A stretch of DNA of 56,007 nucleotides from an uncultured Verrucomicrobia subdivision 3 bacterium (GTDB taxonomy: Bacteria; Verrucomicrobiota; Verrucomicrobiia; Limisphaerales; UBA11358): contig CAIXFY010000026.1 in NCBI GenBank assembly GCA_903918885.1, positions 1-56,007 on the forward strand, given 5' to 3'. Every line of letters starts with the position of its first letter. Within the stretch, counting starts at the first letter, position 1. This document shows, in pieces, positions 1-6,983 of this stretch. The notes below the pieces were generated by a model, which was not told the DNA's origin, made no database searches, and worked only from the letters and a program-made list of their open reading frames with translations. The translations under genes and the position numbers were made by a program.

Positions 1-607
1 CGCGCATTTTCAGCGAGGAAACTTCGATCTGATATTGCCGCACGAAACCGCCGACGCTCGCGACTTCAGCAACGCCGGGAACGGCATTGAGTTGATACCG
101 CACGAACCAATCCTGAATCGCGCGCAGTCGACCGAGGTTGTAGCCGCCGTTCGGCGAATTTTTCGGATCTACCGCGAGATAGTATTGATAAACCCAACCA
201 AGGCCGGTGGCGTCGGGGCCAAGCTGCGGCGTGACGCCGGCTGGCAACGTGTTACCGAGATAATTCAGCCGTTCGAGCACGCGGGCGCGAGCAAAATAAT
301 TGTCCACCTTGTCCTGAAAAATCACCGTGACGAGCGAGAAACCGAACATGGAGTTGGCGCGGACAGTTTTGACGCCAGCGAGGCCTTGAAGATTAACGGA
401 GAGCGGATAAGTGACCTGATCCTCGACTTCCTGCGGGCTGCGGCCGGGCCAGTCGGCGAAAACGATGACCTGATTTTCGCTGAGGTCGGGAATCGCGTCC
501 ACCGGCGTGCGATAAACGGCGCGGACGCCGAAGCCGATGAGCAGCGCCACACCGCAGAAAACGAGAAAGCGGTTGCGCAGCGACCAGGCGATGAGCTGGT
601 TGATCAT
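1..607 (-). CDS. cusA: CusA/CzcA-type heavy-metal efflux RND transporter, N-terminal part (3' end cut by window)
   Basis: Inner-membrane RND pump that exports metal cations by proton antiport. Translating the minus strand from the ATG at 605-607 gives 202 codons starting [16 protein letters not shown], with a first membrane helix at about residues 12-30. The family signatures [34 protein letters not shown] and GWVYQYYLA follow. The start overlaps the stop of the adaptor gene by 4 bp (ATGA), so the two are translationally coupled. The C-terminal four fifths lie outside the window, so the transmembrane charged residues that separate monovalent (Cu/Ag) from divalent (Co/Zn/Cd) exporters cannot be read. 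The family call is secure; the metal is inferred. Confidence 0.93.
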   Translation of the reverse strand, partial: MINQLIAWSLRNRFLVFCGVALLIGFGVRAVYRTPVDAIPDLSENQVIVFADWPGRSPQEVEDQVTYPLSVNLQGLAGVKTVRANSMFGFSLVTVIFQDKVDNYFARARVLERLNYLGNTLPAGVTPQLGPDATGLGWVYQYYLAVDPKNSPNGGYNLGRLRAIQDWFVRYQLNAVPGVAEVASVGGFVRQYQIEVSSLKMR

Positions 608-1509
608 GGTGCGGGGTTGCCGTTGGCGATTTGCGAAATCTGCGCCTCGGCGTCAATCAGCAGGTTGCCGTGCGTCACCACTTTTTCGCCGGCCTGCAAA
701 CCGGCGAGAACCTCGGCGTAATCGTCGCCGGTCAGACCGAGCGTGATTTTGCGTGGCTCATAATGACCGTTCCCGCCGTCCACATAGACCAGCGACGACG
801 CGCCCGGCGACAAAATCGCACTGCGCGGCACGGCGAGCACTTCCGGTGTTTCAACCAGCACTTTGCCTTCGGCGTAAAGGCCGGAGAAAAGTTTTTTGCC
901 ACCGAAGCCGGGCATCTCGACCGCGCCGTTGGCAAATTCCGCGCGAATCGTCGTGCTGCCGGTCGCCGCGTCGAAATCCGTGTCGGCGGCGGTGCGCGTG
1001 CTGCGCAAATTGATTTTTGCCTCAAAAGTTTTTCCCGGCAGCGAGGGAATGCTGACCTCGATAATTTGGCCGGCTTTCAGACAGGTGAAATCGCGTTCGT
1101 AAGCTGTGAAATCAAACCACTCCGCCGTCCACGAACTCGCCACGATGCGGCCCGCGACGCGCAGCGTGTGCCGGATCGGCCGGCGCTCCACCTCGGCGGT
1201 CTGGACATTCAGCACCGTGACGCTGTCGGGATTCAGCTTGAGGCCGAACGCGCTGTTCGTGCCGTCGGCGCTTTCATAGACCGGCACCAAATCCATGCCG
1301 CAGACGGTGCACTTGCCCGGTTTGTCTGACTTCACCCACGGATGCATCGGGCTTTGGTAGAACAAAATCTTCCGCTCCATCTTCATCGGCGCAACGGCGG
1401 CGGCCGGTTTGGCGGGCGGCGGCGAATTTTTTTGGAAAAGCAGAACCGCTCCCGCGCCGGCGGCGAGGAACAACGCCGCAAAAAACAGTTTGGCGAGGAG
1501 CGGTTTCAT
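604..1509 (-). CDS. cusB: CusB-like RND periplasmic adaptor with heavy-metal-binding domain, unusually short
   Basis: Membrane-fusion/adaptor subunit predicted to link the RND pump to an outer-membrane channel. The 301 residues start with a signal anchor (residues about 5-25) and a Pro/Ala linker. A heavy-metal-binding domain follows (PMHP at about 54-57, [13 protein letters not shown] at about 65-77), typical of CusB-type adaptors. A beta-barrel segment ([26 protein letters not shown]) and a membrane-proximal domain ending near residue 295 are clear. Family members are usually 380-500 residues. Here the sequence passes from the first strand ([10 protein letters not shown], to residue 126) almost directly into the barrel, so the lipoyl/alpha-hairpin part appears missing. 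It lies downstream of the YHS protein gene and is coupled to cusA. No TolC-like gene is visible. Confidence 0.85.
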   Translation of the reverse strand: MKPLLAKLFFAALFLAAGAGAVLLFQKNSPPPAKPAAAVAPMKMERKILFYQSPMHPWVKSDKPGKCTVCGMDLVPVYESADGTNSAFGLKLNPDSVTVLNVQTAEVERRPIRHTLRVAGRIVASSWTAEWFDFTAYERDFTCLKAGQIIEVSIPSLPGKTFEAKINLRSTRTAADTDFDAATGSTTIRAEFANGAVEMPGFGGKKLFSGLYAEGKVLVETPEVLAVPRSAILSPGASSLVYVDGGNGHYEPRKITLGLTGDDYAEVLAGLQAGEKVVTHGNLLIDAEAQISQIANGNPAP

Positions 1510-1528
1510 AAGCCGGATTCAATGCGGG

Positions 1529-1843
1529 TTACTTTTTGTCCGCCGCGCGAATCTTGGCGATGTATTTATCCGGATTCTTGTCGAAATCCTTTTTGCAGCC
1601 CTTGCAGCAGAGTTTCACTTCCTGATCCTTGTAGGTAAAAGTGAACGGCTTGCCCATTTCGCCGAGCTTTTCGCCGGACACCGGACAGGTGGTCAGCAAA
1701 TCGGGCTTGGCGGCGGAATCAGCGACGGTTTCAGTCTGCGCGCCGCCACAGCACGACGGCATGGCGCAATCGGCAGCGGTGAGTTTCATGGTGAGCGCCG
1801 CCGCGCCGATGGCGAGTGCGGTCAGGAGGATGGTCTTTTTCAT
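1529..1843 (-). CDS. Secreted YHS-domain-like metal-binding protein
   Basis: A 104-residue exported protein with an N-terminal signal peptide (MKKTILLTALAIGAAAL, cleavage near the Ala/Asp at 23-25). A Cys-rich stretch (CAMPSCCGG) follows, then a YHS-type module: CPVSGEKLGEMGKPFTF, followed by VKLCCKGCKKDFDKNP. YHS/TRASH-like domains bind metal through such Cys residues. The protein is encoded 19 bp upstream of the cusB-like gene on the same strand and probably opens this efflux operon. It may act as a periplasmic metal carrier or sensor for the RND pump; that role is inferred from position. The start ATG at 1841-1843 is the only good one before the signal peptide. Confidence 0.8.
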   Translation of the reverse strand: MKKTILLTALAIGAAALTMKLTAADCAMPSCCGGAQTETVADSAAKPDLLTTCPVSGEKLGEMGKPFTFTYKDQEVKLCCKGCKKDFDKNPDKYIAKIRAADKK

Positions 1844-1882
1844 ATTGGTTAAATGCGATGGTTAATGTTTGATGCGGACAGA

Positions 1883-1894
1883 AGTGTTACACCG
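1883..1894 (-). promoter_or_regulatory. Candidate ECF-type motif (CGGTGTAACACT) facing the efflux operon
   Basis: The minus strand reads CGGTGTAACACT here, ending about 40 nt before the YHS gene start at 1843. It matches 11 of 12 positions with CGGTGTAATACT at 2145-2156 on the plus strand. TGTAAC is a common -35 core for ECF sigma factors, and an ECF sigma gene is encoded at 2937. No convincing -10 element was identified, so the site may equally be an operator. Confidence 0.35.
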
Positions 1895-2009
1895 CCGCCG
1901 GGAAAATCCCGCAAAATATTTTCGCGCATTTTTAACCAGCCCGCGCAAAAACGCGCAGTCGGCGGCCAACGGAATGTAGATTTCCCTTGAAAATAAAGCG
2001 TTTTGGCAC

Positions 2010-2025
2010 TGGCACGGCAGTTGCG
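2010..2025 (+). promoter_or_regulatory. Sigma-54 (-24/-12) promoter upstream of the sensor/sigma operon
   Basis: The sequence TGGCACGGCAGTTGCG matches the sigma-54 consensus TGGCACG-N4-TTGC. GG (2011-2012) and GC (2023-2024) are separated by exactly ten bases. Transcription would begin near 2036, giving a leader of about 135 nt before the start codon at 2171. An NtrC-family sigma-54 activator is encoded at 29670-31118, so sigma-54 regulation is plausible in this genome, but no link between the two is shown. Confidence 0.7.
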
Positions 2026-2085
2026 TTAATAATCCCAGCGGTTAACAAACTGCCAGTCAAACCACAGCAGCTTCTTTGTTCCAGT

Positions 2086-2126
2086 CCCAGTCGGCGGGTC
2101 ACCTACCCGACCGGGGCTATTTTTTT
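2086..2126 (+). terminator. Terminator-like hairpin in the leader of the cnrYXH-like operon (possible attenuator)
   Basis: The stem 2092-2099 (CGGCGGGT) pairs with 2105-2113 (ACCCGACCG, one bulged A) around a 5-nt loop. It can be extended by CCC 2086-2088 with GGG 2114-2116. A run of seven T follows at 2120-2126. It lies between the sigma-54 promoter and the first start codon, so if it terminates it would do so before the operon. No upstream gene on this strand needs a terminator here. Confidence 0.5.
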
Positions 2127-2144
2127 GAGGGATTTTCCGCGATT

Positions 2145-2156
2145 CGGTGTAATACT
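2145..2156 (+). promoter_or_regulatory. Candidate ECF-type motif (CGGTGTAATACT) just upstream of the sensor/sigma operon
   Basis: This is the twin of the minus-strand motif at 1883-1894. It ends only 14 nt before the ATG at 2171. If it were a -35 element the transcript would be nearly leaderless, so an operator role is as likely as a promoter role. The evidence is the shared 11 of 12 bases on opposite strands of one intergenic region. Confidence 0.3.
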
Positions 2157-2170
2157 GGAACGAACAAACC

Positions 2171-2473
2171 ATGAACGCTTCCGATTCAAATCTAACTGCG
2201 CTGCTGCGCGAAAGCCGGCCGGCGCCGGCATTGCCACCGCGTTTCCAACAAAATGTCTGGCGGCGAATCGAGGACGCCGAAATGGCGGCGGAATCCGAAT
2301 CGTGGCTGGCCGCGCTGGCCACGCTCCTCCTGCGTCCGCGTTTCGCCATGGCGACGGCGGTCGTATTGCTGCTCGCTGGAATTTTCGCCGGCATGGCTGA
2401 CGGTCGCCAACTCGCGCGGCACGATGCGCAACTGAATTATCTCGCGTCCGTCGCGCCGCACGCCGTTCGTTGA
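2171..2473 (+). CDS. Small single-pass membrane protein, putative CnrY-like anti-sigma factor
   Basis: A 100-residue protein with a cytosolic N-terminal half (about residues 1-57), one membrane helix (about 58-77, MATAVVLLLAGIFAGMADG) and a short periplasmic tail. No enzyme motif is present. It is the first of three tightly packed genes; its stop abuts the next start, and the third encodes an ECF sigma factor. The order (small membrane protein, periplasmic metal sensor, sigma) and lengths (100/159/195) closely parallel CnrY/CnrX/CnrH, where CnrY holds the sigma at the membrane. Sequence similarity to CnrY itself is not evident by eye, so the role is inferred from context and topology. Confidence 0.65.
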   Translation: MNASDSNLTALLRESRPAPALPPRFQQNVWRRIEDAEMAAESESWLAALATLLLRPRFAMATAVVLLLAGIFAGMADGRQLARHDAQLNYLASVAPHAVR

Positions 2474-2953
2474 ATGAACCGTTCGCTTGCCATCCTCATC
2501 GGCGCGCTGGCGCTGGGCGCGGCGATTTTTGCCGGTTCGTTTTTTGCCGCGCGCCACACCACGATGGCGTGCTGCGAACAGCCGGCGGACGATCTAAACT
2601 GGCTGCGGCTGGAATTTCATTTGAGCGACGCCGAAATGGCGCACGTCCGCGAGATGCACGAGGGCTATCTGCCGCAATGCGGCGAGATGTGCGCCAAAAT
2701 CGCCGCCGCGAAACGCGAACTCACCGCGCTGAAAAATAATTCCGCCGAAGCCTTGGCGAAGCAAAATGAAATCGCCGCGCTCCGCACGCAATGTCAGTCC
2801 AGCATGCTCGCGCATTTTGTCGCCGTCAGCCAGGCGATGCCGCCGGCGCAGGGCGCGCGCTATCTGGCCGAAATGAAAAAACTCACGCTCGGCGACACCG
2901 GGCAGATGGAACAATCCATGTCCGGCGACTCCGCCCATGAGCATCACCACTGA
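2474..2953 (+). CDS. Periplasmic heavy-metal sensor, CnrX/ZraP-like (Metal_resist family)
   Basis: A 159-residue protein, membrane-anchored or secreted: hydrophobic residues 4-27, then a Cys pair (MACCEQP). The helical hairpin starts with WLRLEFHLSDAEMAHVREMH, the layout of CnrX/ZraP-type sensors, with candidate His/Met/Glu ligands in this helix and Cys residues in YLPQCGEMCAKI. A His-rich tail (HEHHH) ends the protein. It is predicted to bind Ni, Co, Cu or Zn in the periplasm and control the anti-sigma/sigma pair made from the same operon. Its stop overlaps the sigma gene start by 17 bp. The metal cannot be assigned from sequence. Confidence 0.8.
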   Translation: MNRSLAILIGALALGAAIFAGSFFAARHTTMACCEQPADDLNWLRLEFHLSDAEMAHVREMHEGYLPQCGEMCAKIAAAKRELTALKNNSAEALAKQNEIAALRTQCQSSMLAHFVAVSQAMPPAQGARYLAEMKKLTLGDTGQMEQSMSGDSAHEHHH

Positions 2954-3524
2954 AGCTGATGCCCGCGACCGGGCGGACATGGAAAAATTGCGGGCCGGCC
3001 ATGAGGCCGCGCTGAACGATTTGATGGAGCGCCACGCCACGCCAGTGTTTCATTTTCTTTACCGCATGGTCGGCAACGAAGACGACGCGAACGATCTGGC
3101 GCAGGAAACTTTCGTCCGCGTTTTCAAATCGGTAAAAAGTTTTCGCGCCGGCGAAAAGTTTTCCACTTGGCTGTTCACCATCGCGGCGAACTTGGCGCGG
3201 AACCATTTCCGCTGGCGCTCGCGGCATTCGGCGTTGTCGCTCGACGCGGAAAATCCGGAGACGGAGCAATCCATCGGCTCCACGCTGCCCGCAAATTCAC
3301 CCGCGCCGAGCGAAGTCGCACTCGCCGAAGAGCGTGCAGTCGCGGTGCGGCTGGCCGTCCAGAAATTGCCGGAAGATTTGCGCGCGGCCATCATGCTGTG
3401 CGAATGGGAGGAACGCAGCTTGGCCGAAGCCGCGATAATTTTAGAAGCGACGCCGAAGGCGGTAGAATCAAGGCTGTATCGCGCGCGCGGCATTTTGCGC
3501 GAACGGCTGAAAAGCTGGCTGTGA
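2937..3524 (+). CDS. ECF RNA polymerase sigma factor (CnrH-like position)
   Basis: A 195-residue sigma-70 family protein. Region 2 is recognisable as VFHFLYRMVGNEDDANDLAQETFVRVF-type sequence (about residues 38-65) with FSTWLFTIAANLARNHFR following. Region 4 is ALPEDLRAAIMLCEWEE-like, ending in an HTH (ILEATPKAVESRLYRARGIL, about 165-185). It lies downstream of the candidate anti-sigma and metal-sensor genes and overlaps the latter by 17 bp. By analogy with CnrH it would be released by metal and drive its own operon and the divergent efflux genes. The first ATG is used; a second in-frame ATG at 2979 would also keep region 2 intact. Confidence 0.88.
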   Translation: MSITTEADARDRADMEKLRAGHEAALNDLMERHATPVFHFLYRMVGNEDDANDLAQETFVRVFKSVKSFRAGEKFSTWLFTIAANLARNHFRWRSRHSALSLDAENPETEQSIGSTLPANSPAPSEVALAEERAVAVRLAVQKLPEDLRAAIMLCEWEERSLAEAAIILEATPKAVESRLYRARGILRERLKSWL

Positions 3525-3527
3525 GGA

Positions 3528-5378
3528 TTATTCCGCCGCCTGCGCCGCTTCAAATGCCGCCAAGTCCGCGACCGCCTTTTCCCACTCCGCATTGGCCGCT
3601 TCCAAACGATCCGTCACCTGCGTTAGCTCGCGATTGATTTGCGTCGCGCGGCCACCGGAGTGATAAGTCTCCGGCTTTTCCAATTCGGCCGCGTAGTCGC
3701 GTTCCTTCGCTTCGAGGTCGGCGATTTCTTTTTCCAGCGCGGCGATGCGTTTGGGAATTTCGTTTTTTTTGTCCGAGCGCGCCTGTCGCTCGGCAGCCTC
3801 CAAGCGCTTCTGTTCTTTGCGATCCACTTTCGGAACGACCGGTCGGCTGACGACGCTGCCAAAGCTCGAACTCGTCAGCGCCGCACGCGCGGACTGCGCC
3901 GTCTTGTCCAAATAATATTGGTAGCCGCCGGTAAAATGCCGGAGCGTGCCGGCCTCCACACGGACAACATGCGTGGACAGCGCGCGGATGAAATGCACAT
4001 CGTGGCTGATGAAAACCAAGGTGCCTTGATACTGCTTCAGCGCTTCGATCAACGCGTCCACGCTGGCCAGGTCCAAGTGCGTGGTCGGCTCATCCATCAG
4101 CAACAGGTTCGGCGGATCGAGCAGCAGCTTCACCAGCGCAAGGCGGCTTTTTTCGCCACCGCTTAAGACTTTCACCGGCTTATAAATATCGTCGCCGCGA
4201 AAGAGAAAGCTGCCCAGCACCGTGCGAATCGCCTGCTCGGTGATGCGTTGCGGCGTATCGAGCGCTTCCTGAAATACCGTGTGATTCGGATTCAACATCG
4301 CCGCACGATGCTGCGCGAAATAACCAAATTTGGTATTGTGACCGAGCTTGTGTTCGCCGGATTGCGGCGTGAGCACCTGCGCCAGCAGTTTCAACAGTGT
4401 GGATTTACCCGCGCCGTTCGGGCCGACGAGCACGATGCGTTGGTCGCGTTCGACTTCCAGATCAATGCCGTCGTAAATCAACTTCTCGCCGTAGCCGAAC
4501 TTGATCTTCTCCAACGTGATGACGCGCTGGCCGCTGCGTTGCGGCTGCGGAAAGCGAAAACCCATCGTCGCATCCGGGCCGTCCGGAATCTCCACCATGT
4601 CTTCCTTGATGCGTTCGATCTGCTTGCGTTTGCTCTGCGCCTGCGAGGCTTTGCTGGCTTTGGCACCGAAACGGTCGGCAAACAATTGCAACCGGTCAAT
4701 GTCGCGTTGCTGCGCTTTGGCCGTGGCGATCAACGTCGCTTCCATCGCCGCGCGCTGCACCAAATACTCATCATAGTTGCCCGTGTAGCGCATGATCTTC
4801 GCGGAACGCAGCTCCGCGATGTGCGTGCAAAGGTTGTTCAAAAATTCGCGATCATGCGAAATCATCAGAATCGCGCCGGGATAATATTTCAGATAATCCT
4901 GGAACCAGATGAGCGTTTCGAGATCGAGATGGTTCGTCGGCTCGTCGAGCATCAACAAATCCGGCTCTTCCGCGAGTAGCCGCGCAAGGTGTGCGCGCAT
5001 GATCCAGCCGCCGGACATTTCCTTGGCCGGACGGTCGTGATCCGTCTGCTTGAAGCCAAGGCTCGCGAGAATCTGCTTCACCTTCGCGATGAACTGGCCG
5101 TCGTGCTCGTGCTCGTGCGGCACGGCGACTTCCATCACGGTTTCGTTGCCGGCGGGCTCGCTTTCCTGCGGCAGATAACCGACGCGCGTGCCGCGGATGA
5201 ACGACACGCTGCCGCCATCCGGTTCCTCTTTGCCGAGAATGATCTTGATGAGTGTGGATTTGCCCGCGCCGTTTGGCCCGGTGATGGCAATGCGGTCGCC
5301 CGACATGATGTTCAACGAAACGTCGTCAAACAGTTCGCGTCCGCCAAATGATTTAGAAAGTCCGGCTACGGTAAGCAT
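3528..5378 (-). CDS. ABC-F family ATPase (YheS/Uup type)
   Basis: A soluble ribosome-associated-type ABC protein of 616 residues with two nucleotide-binding domains and no membrane segment. Both Walker A motifs read GPNGAGKSTL (about residues 34-43 and 318-327). The signatures are MSGGWIMRAHLARLL and LSGGEKSRLALVKLL, with Walker B LLMLDEPTNHLDL and LLLMDEPTTHLDL. The inter-domain linker is Lys/Arg-rich, and a C-terminal coiled coil (about 530-610) resembles YheS/Uup. ABC-F proteins act on stalled ribosomes or, for Uup, in DNA-related roles; the exact subfamily is not certain. AAAGGAAG precedes the ATG by a few bases. It is convergent with the sigma gene, only 3 bp apart. Confidence 0.92.
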   Translation of the reverse strand: MLTVAGLSKSFGGRELFDDVSLNIMSGDRIAITGPNGAGKSTLIKIILGKEEPDGGSVSFIRGTRVGYLPQESEPAGNETVMEVAVPHEHEHDGQFIAKVKQILASLGFKQTDHDRPAKEMSGGWIMRAHLARLLAEEPDLLMLDEPTNHLDLETLIWFQDYLKYYPGAILMISHDREFLNNLCTHIAELRSAKIMRYTGNYDEYLVQRAAMEATLIATAKAQQRDIDRLQLFADRFGAKASKASQAQSKRKQIERIKEDMVEIPDGPDATMGFRFPQPQRSGQRVITLEKIKFGYGEKLIYDGIDLEVERDQRIVLVGPNGAGKSTLLKLLAQVLTPQSGEHKLGHNTKFGYFAQHRAAMLNPNHTVFQEALDTPQRITEQAIRTVLGSFLFRGDDIYKPVKVLSGGEKSRLALVKLLLDPPNLLLMDEPTTHLDLASVDALIEALKQYQGTLVFISHDVHFIRALSTHVVRVEAGTLRHFTGGYQYYLDKTAQSARAALTSSSFGSVVSRPVVPKVDRKEQKRLEAAERQARSDKKNEIPKRIAALEKEIADLEAKERDYAAELEKPETYHSGGRATQINRELTQVTDRLEAANAEWEKAVADLAAFEAAQAAE

Positions 5379-5389
5379 TCTTCCTTTAG

Positions 5390-6979
5390 TTAAAACCGAT
5401 TAGTGTTTGGTTGGCTGGTCTGAACCGGCTTCAGCAATCCCAATTGCACAAAAAGATCGGTGATTTCTTTGTTAGGCGAAGTGTGTGAAACCATATCCAT
5501 TGCGGTTTGGCCACGAGGATTTTTAAGTTGAGGGTCTGCTCCATACTCCAATAAAAGTTTCGCTGCGTCTGCATGATTGCCAGACGCTGCATACATCAAT
5601 GGTGTGACGCCGTAGCTGTCGCGCTCATTTGGTTTCGCGCCGGCATCCAAAAGAAATTTTACTGTTTCCAGACTTCCAAAACGAACGGCGGAATTCAACA
5701 GCGGAGAGCCGCGTTCTGGTTTATTGATGTCCGCTCCGTGTTTAATCAAAAAAGCTGCGATATTCACGAACCCGCCTTGAAACGCTCGTTGCAAAGGTGT
5801 TCCTAATTCTCCAGCCGATTCGTCAACCGGAACTCCTTTTTCCACCAAGAGAGTGACAATGTTTGAATAACCATTCCAAGATGCCCAGCACAACGATGCT
5901 GTCGCATTTGTCAGAGTCACGCCATGTTGAATCAAATAATTTATTGCTTCAATTTTCCCATTCATGCAGGCGAGTTGCAATGGCGTTGTTTCGCCCAAGC
6001 CACCAGCATTAACTTCTGCTCCATGCTCGACTAACAATTTGATAAAATTAAGATTGCCTCCTTGCGCTGCGAACATCAAACCTGTCCAAGAAGACGGCCT
6101 ATCCATGATGGATGTCTTGGCATTTACATTCGCACCCTTCGCAATGGATTCTGCTGCCAGTTTTATATTGCCTTCACGGCACGCCTTAAAAAATAGTGCG
6201 TCCAGCGTTTCCATTTGCCGAATCACCGCTTCCAGTTTTCTATTTTGAATTAGGCGGCTTGTAGCAAATGTGTCAGATGAAATGCTTGGATTGAGTTCAA
6301 ATGTGTAAGTTTCAAAAACGTCACCCGCTTGTTTGTCGCGTGTGGTTCGCTTTACTGGAAGCAGCGTGTTTGTATCAAGCCAGAGCTCCATTTTTGCTGG
6401 TTCGCCCGCACCACTGTTGAAAGATAGTTGGATATGTTTTAACGCTTTGCCTTCAATTGTTTCATCACCAACAAAATGCTCATCGCTGGCTGAAAATTGA
6501 TTTGTTAAAAACGGAAGCGGTTTCGTCCCGGCATTGTTGCCAATTTGTGAAGTCGCAAGTTGCGAAGCAACGATGGGCGTCGCGCCGCCAAGAAGAAGAA
6601 ATCTCACCAAATTCTTGTTGAAATCTGGCTGAATGGATTTGCGTTCCCATTGAATTGTTTTTGGCGCAATTACAGCCAAGTAATTTGTGCCATCAGATAT
6701 GCATTCCATTTGAGAATCATAAATAAAAAACATGCCAGTATTCGTAAGATAAAAATGATTCCCCAATTTGAAAATTAATGAGCCGGCCATGCCCAACTCT
6801 GGAACTGCAGCCATGTGTTCCTGAAAGGCGCGATAATCCACTTTGAAAGATTGAGCCTTTTCCAAAGCTTCCTCTGATTGAGCTAAAAGTTTCTGCGCTT
6901 CCGTATCAGCTTTCGCTGCCAGTTGGGTTGAAATCCCAAAAAGAACCAGCCAGAAAATAATCTTGAACGGCCTGAACAT
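5390..6979 (-). CDS. Secreted LolA-like domain / ankyrin-repeat protein
   Basis: A 529-residue protein with a signal peptide (hydrophobic residues 7-22, Ala-rich cleavage region). The N-terminal part (about 25-240) resembles LolA/DUF2092-type lipoprotein-carrier folds: SFKVDYRAFQEHM, MELWLDTNTLLPVKRTT and ETYTFELNPSI. The second half (about 255-510) contains seven or more ankyrin repeats, for example TGLMFAAQGGNLNFIKLLVE and TPLMYAASGNHADAAKLLLE. It is probably periplasmic; ankyrin repeats suggest protein binding. The gene is clearly richer in A+T than its neighbours. It is followed 11 bp later by the ABC-F gene. The function is unknown. Confidence 0.8.
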   Translation of the reverse strand: MFRPFKIIFWLVLFGISTQLAAKADTEAQKLLAQSEEALEKAQSFKVDYRAFQEHMAAVPELGMAGSLIFKLGNHFYLTNTGMFFIYDSQMECISDGTNYLAVIAPKTIQWERKSIQPDFNKNLVRFLLLGGATPIVASQLATSQIGNNAGTKPLPFLTNQFSASDEHFVGDETIEGKALKHIQLSFNSGAGEPAKMELWLDTNTLLPVKRTTRDKQAGDVFETYTFELNPSISSDTFATSRLIQNRKLEAVIRQMETLDALFFKACREGNIKLAAESIAKGANVNAKTSIMDRPSSWTGLMFAAQGGNLNFIKLLVEHGAEVNAGGLGETTPLQLACMNGKIEAINYLIQHGVTLTNATASLCWASWNGYSNIVTLLVEKGVPVDESAGELGTPLQRAFQGGFVNIAAFLIKHGADINKPERGSPLLNSAVRFGSLETVKFLLDAGAKPNERDSYGVTPLMYAASGNHADAAKLLLEYGADPQLKNPRGQTAMDMVSHTSPNKEITDLFVQLGLLKPVQTSQPNTNRF

Positions 6980-6983
6980 AAAA

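Larger units (their letters stand above)
1844..2170. other. Divergent intergenic regulatory region between efflux operon and sensor/sigma operon
   Basis: This is the only gene-free stretch over 300 bp. Reading right, it holds a sigma-54-type promoter (2010-2025) and a terminator-like hairpin with a T-tract (2086-2126). A 12-mer, CGGTGTAAYACT, occurs once facing each gene set (1883-1894 minus, 2145-2156 plus). No coding potential was recognised. Short ORFs crossing it have no family resemblance. Confidence 0.7.

Noticed and set aside
3528..5378. Unusual first ABC signature (MSGGW instead of LSGGQ) as a sign of inactivation
   Set aside because: SGGW in the first domain is normal for ABC-F proteins of the YheS/Uup group.
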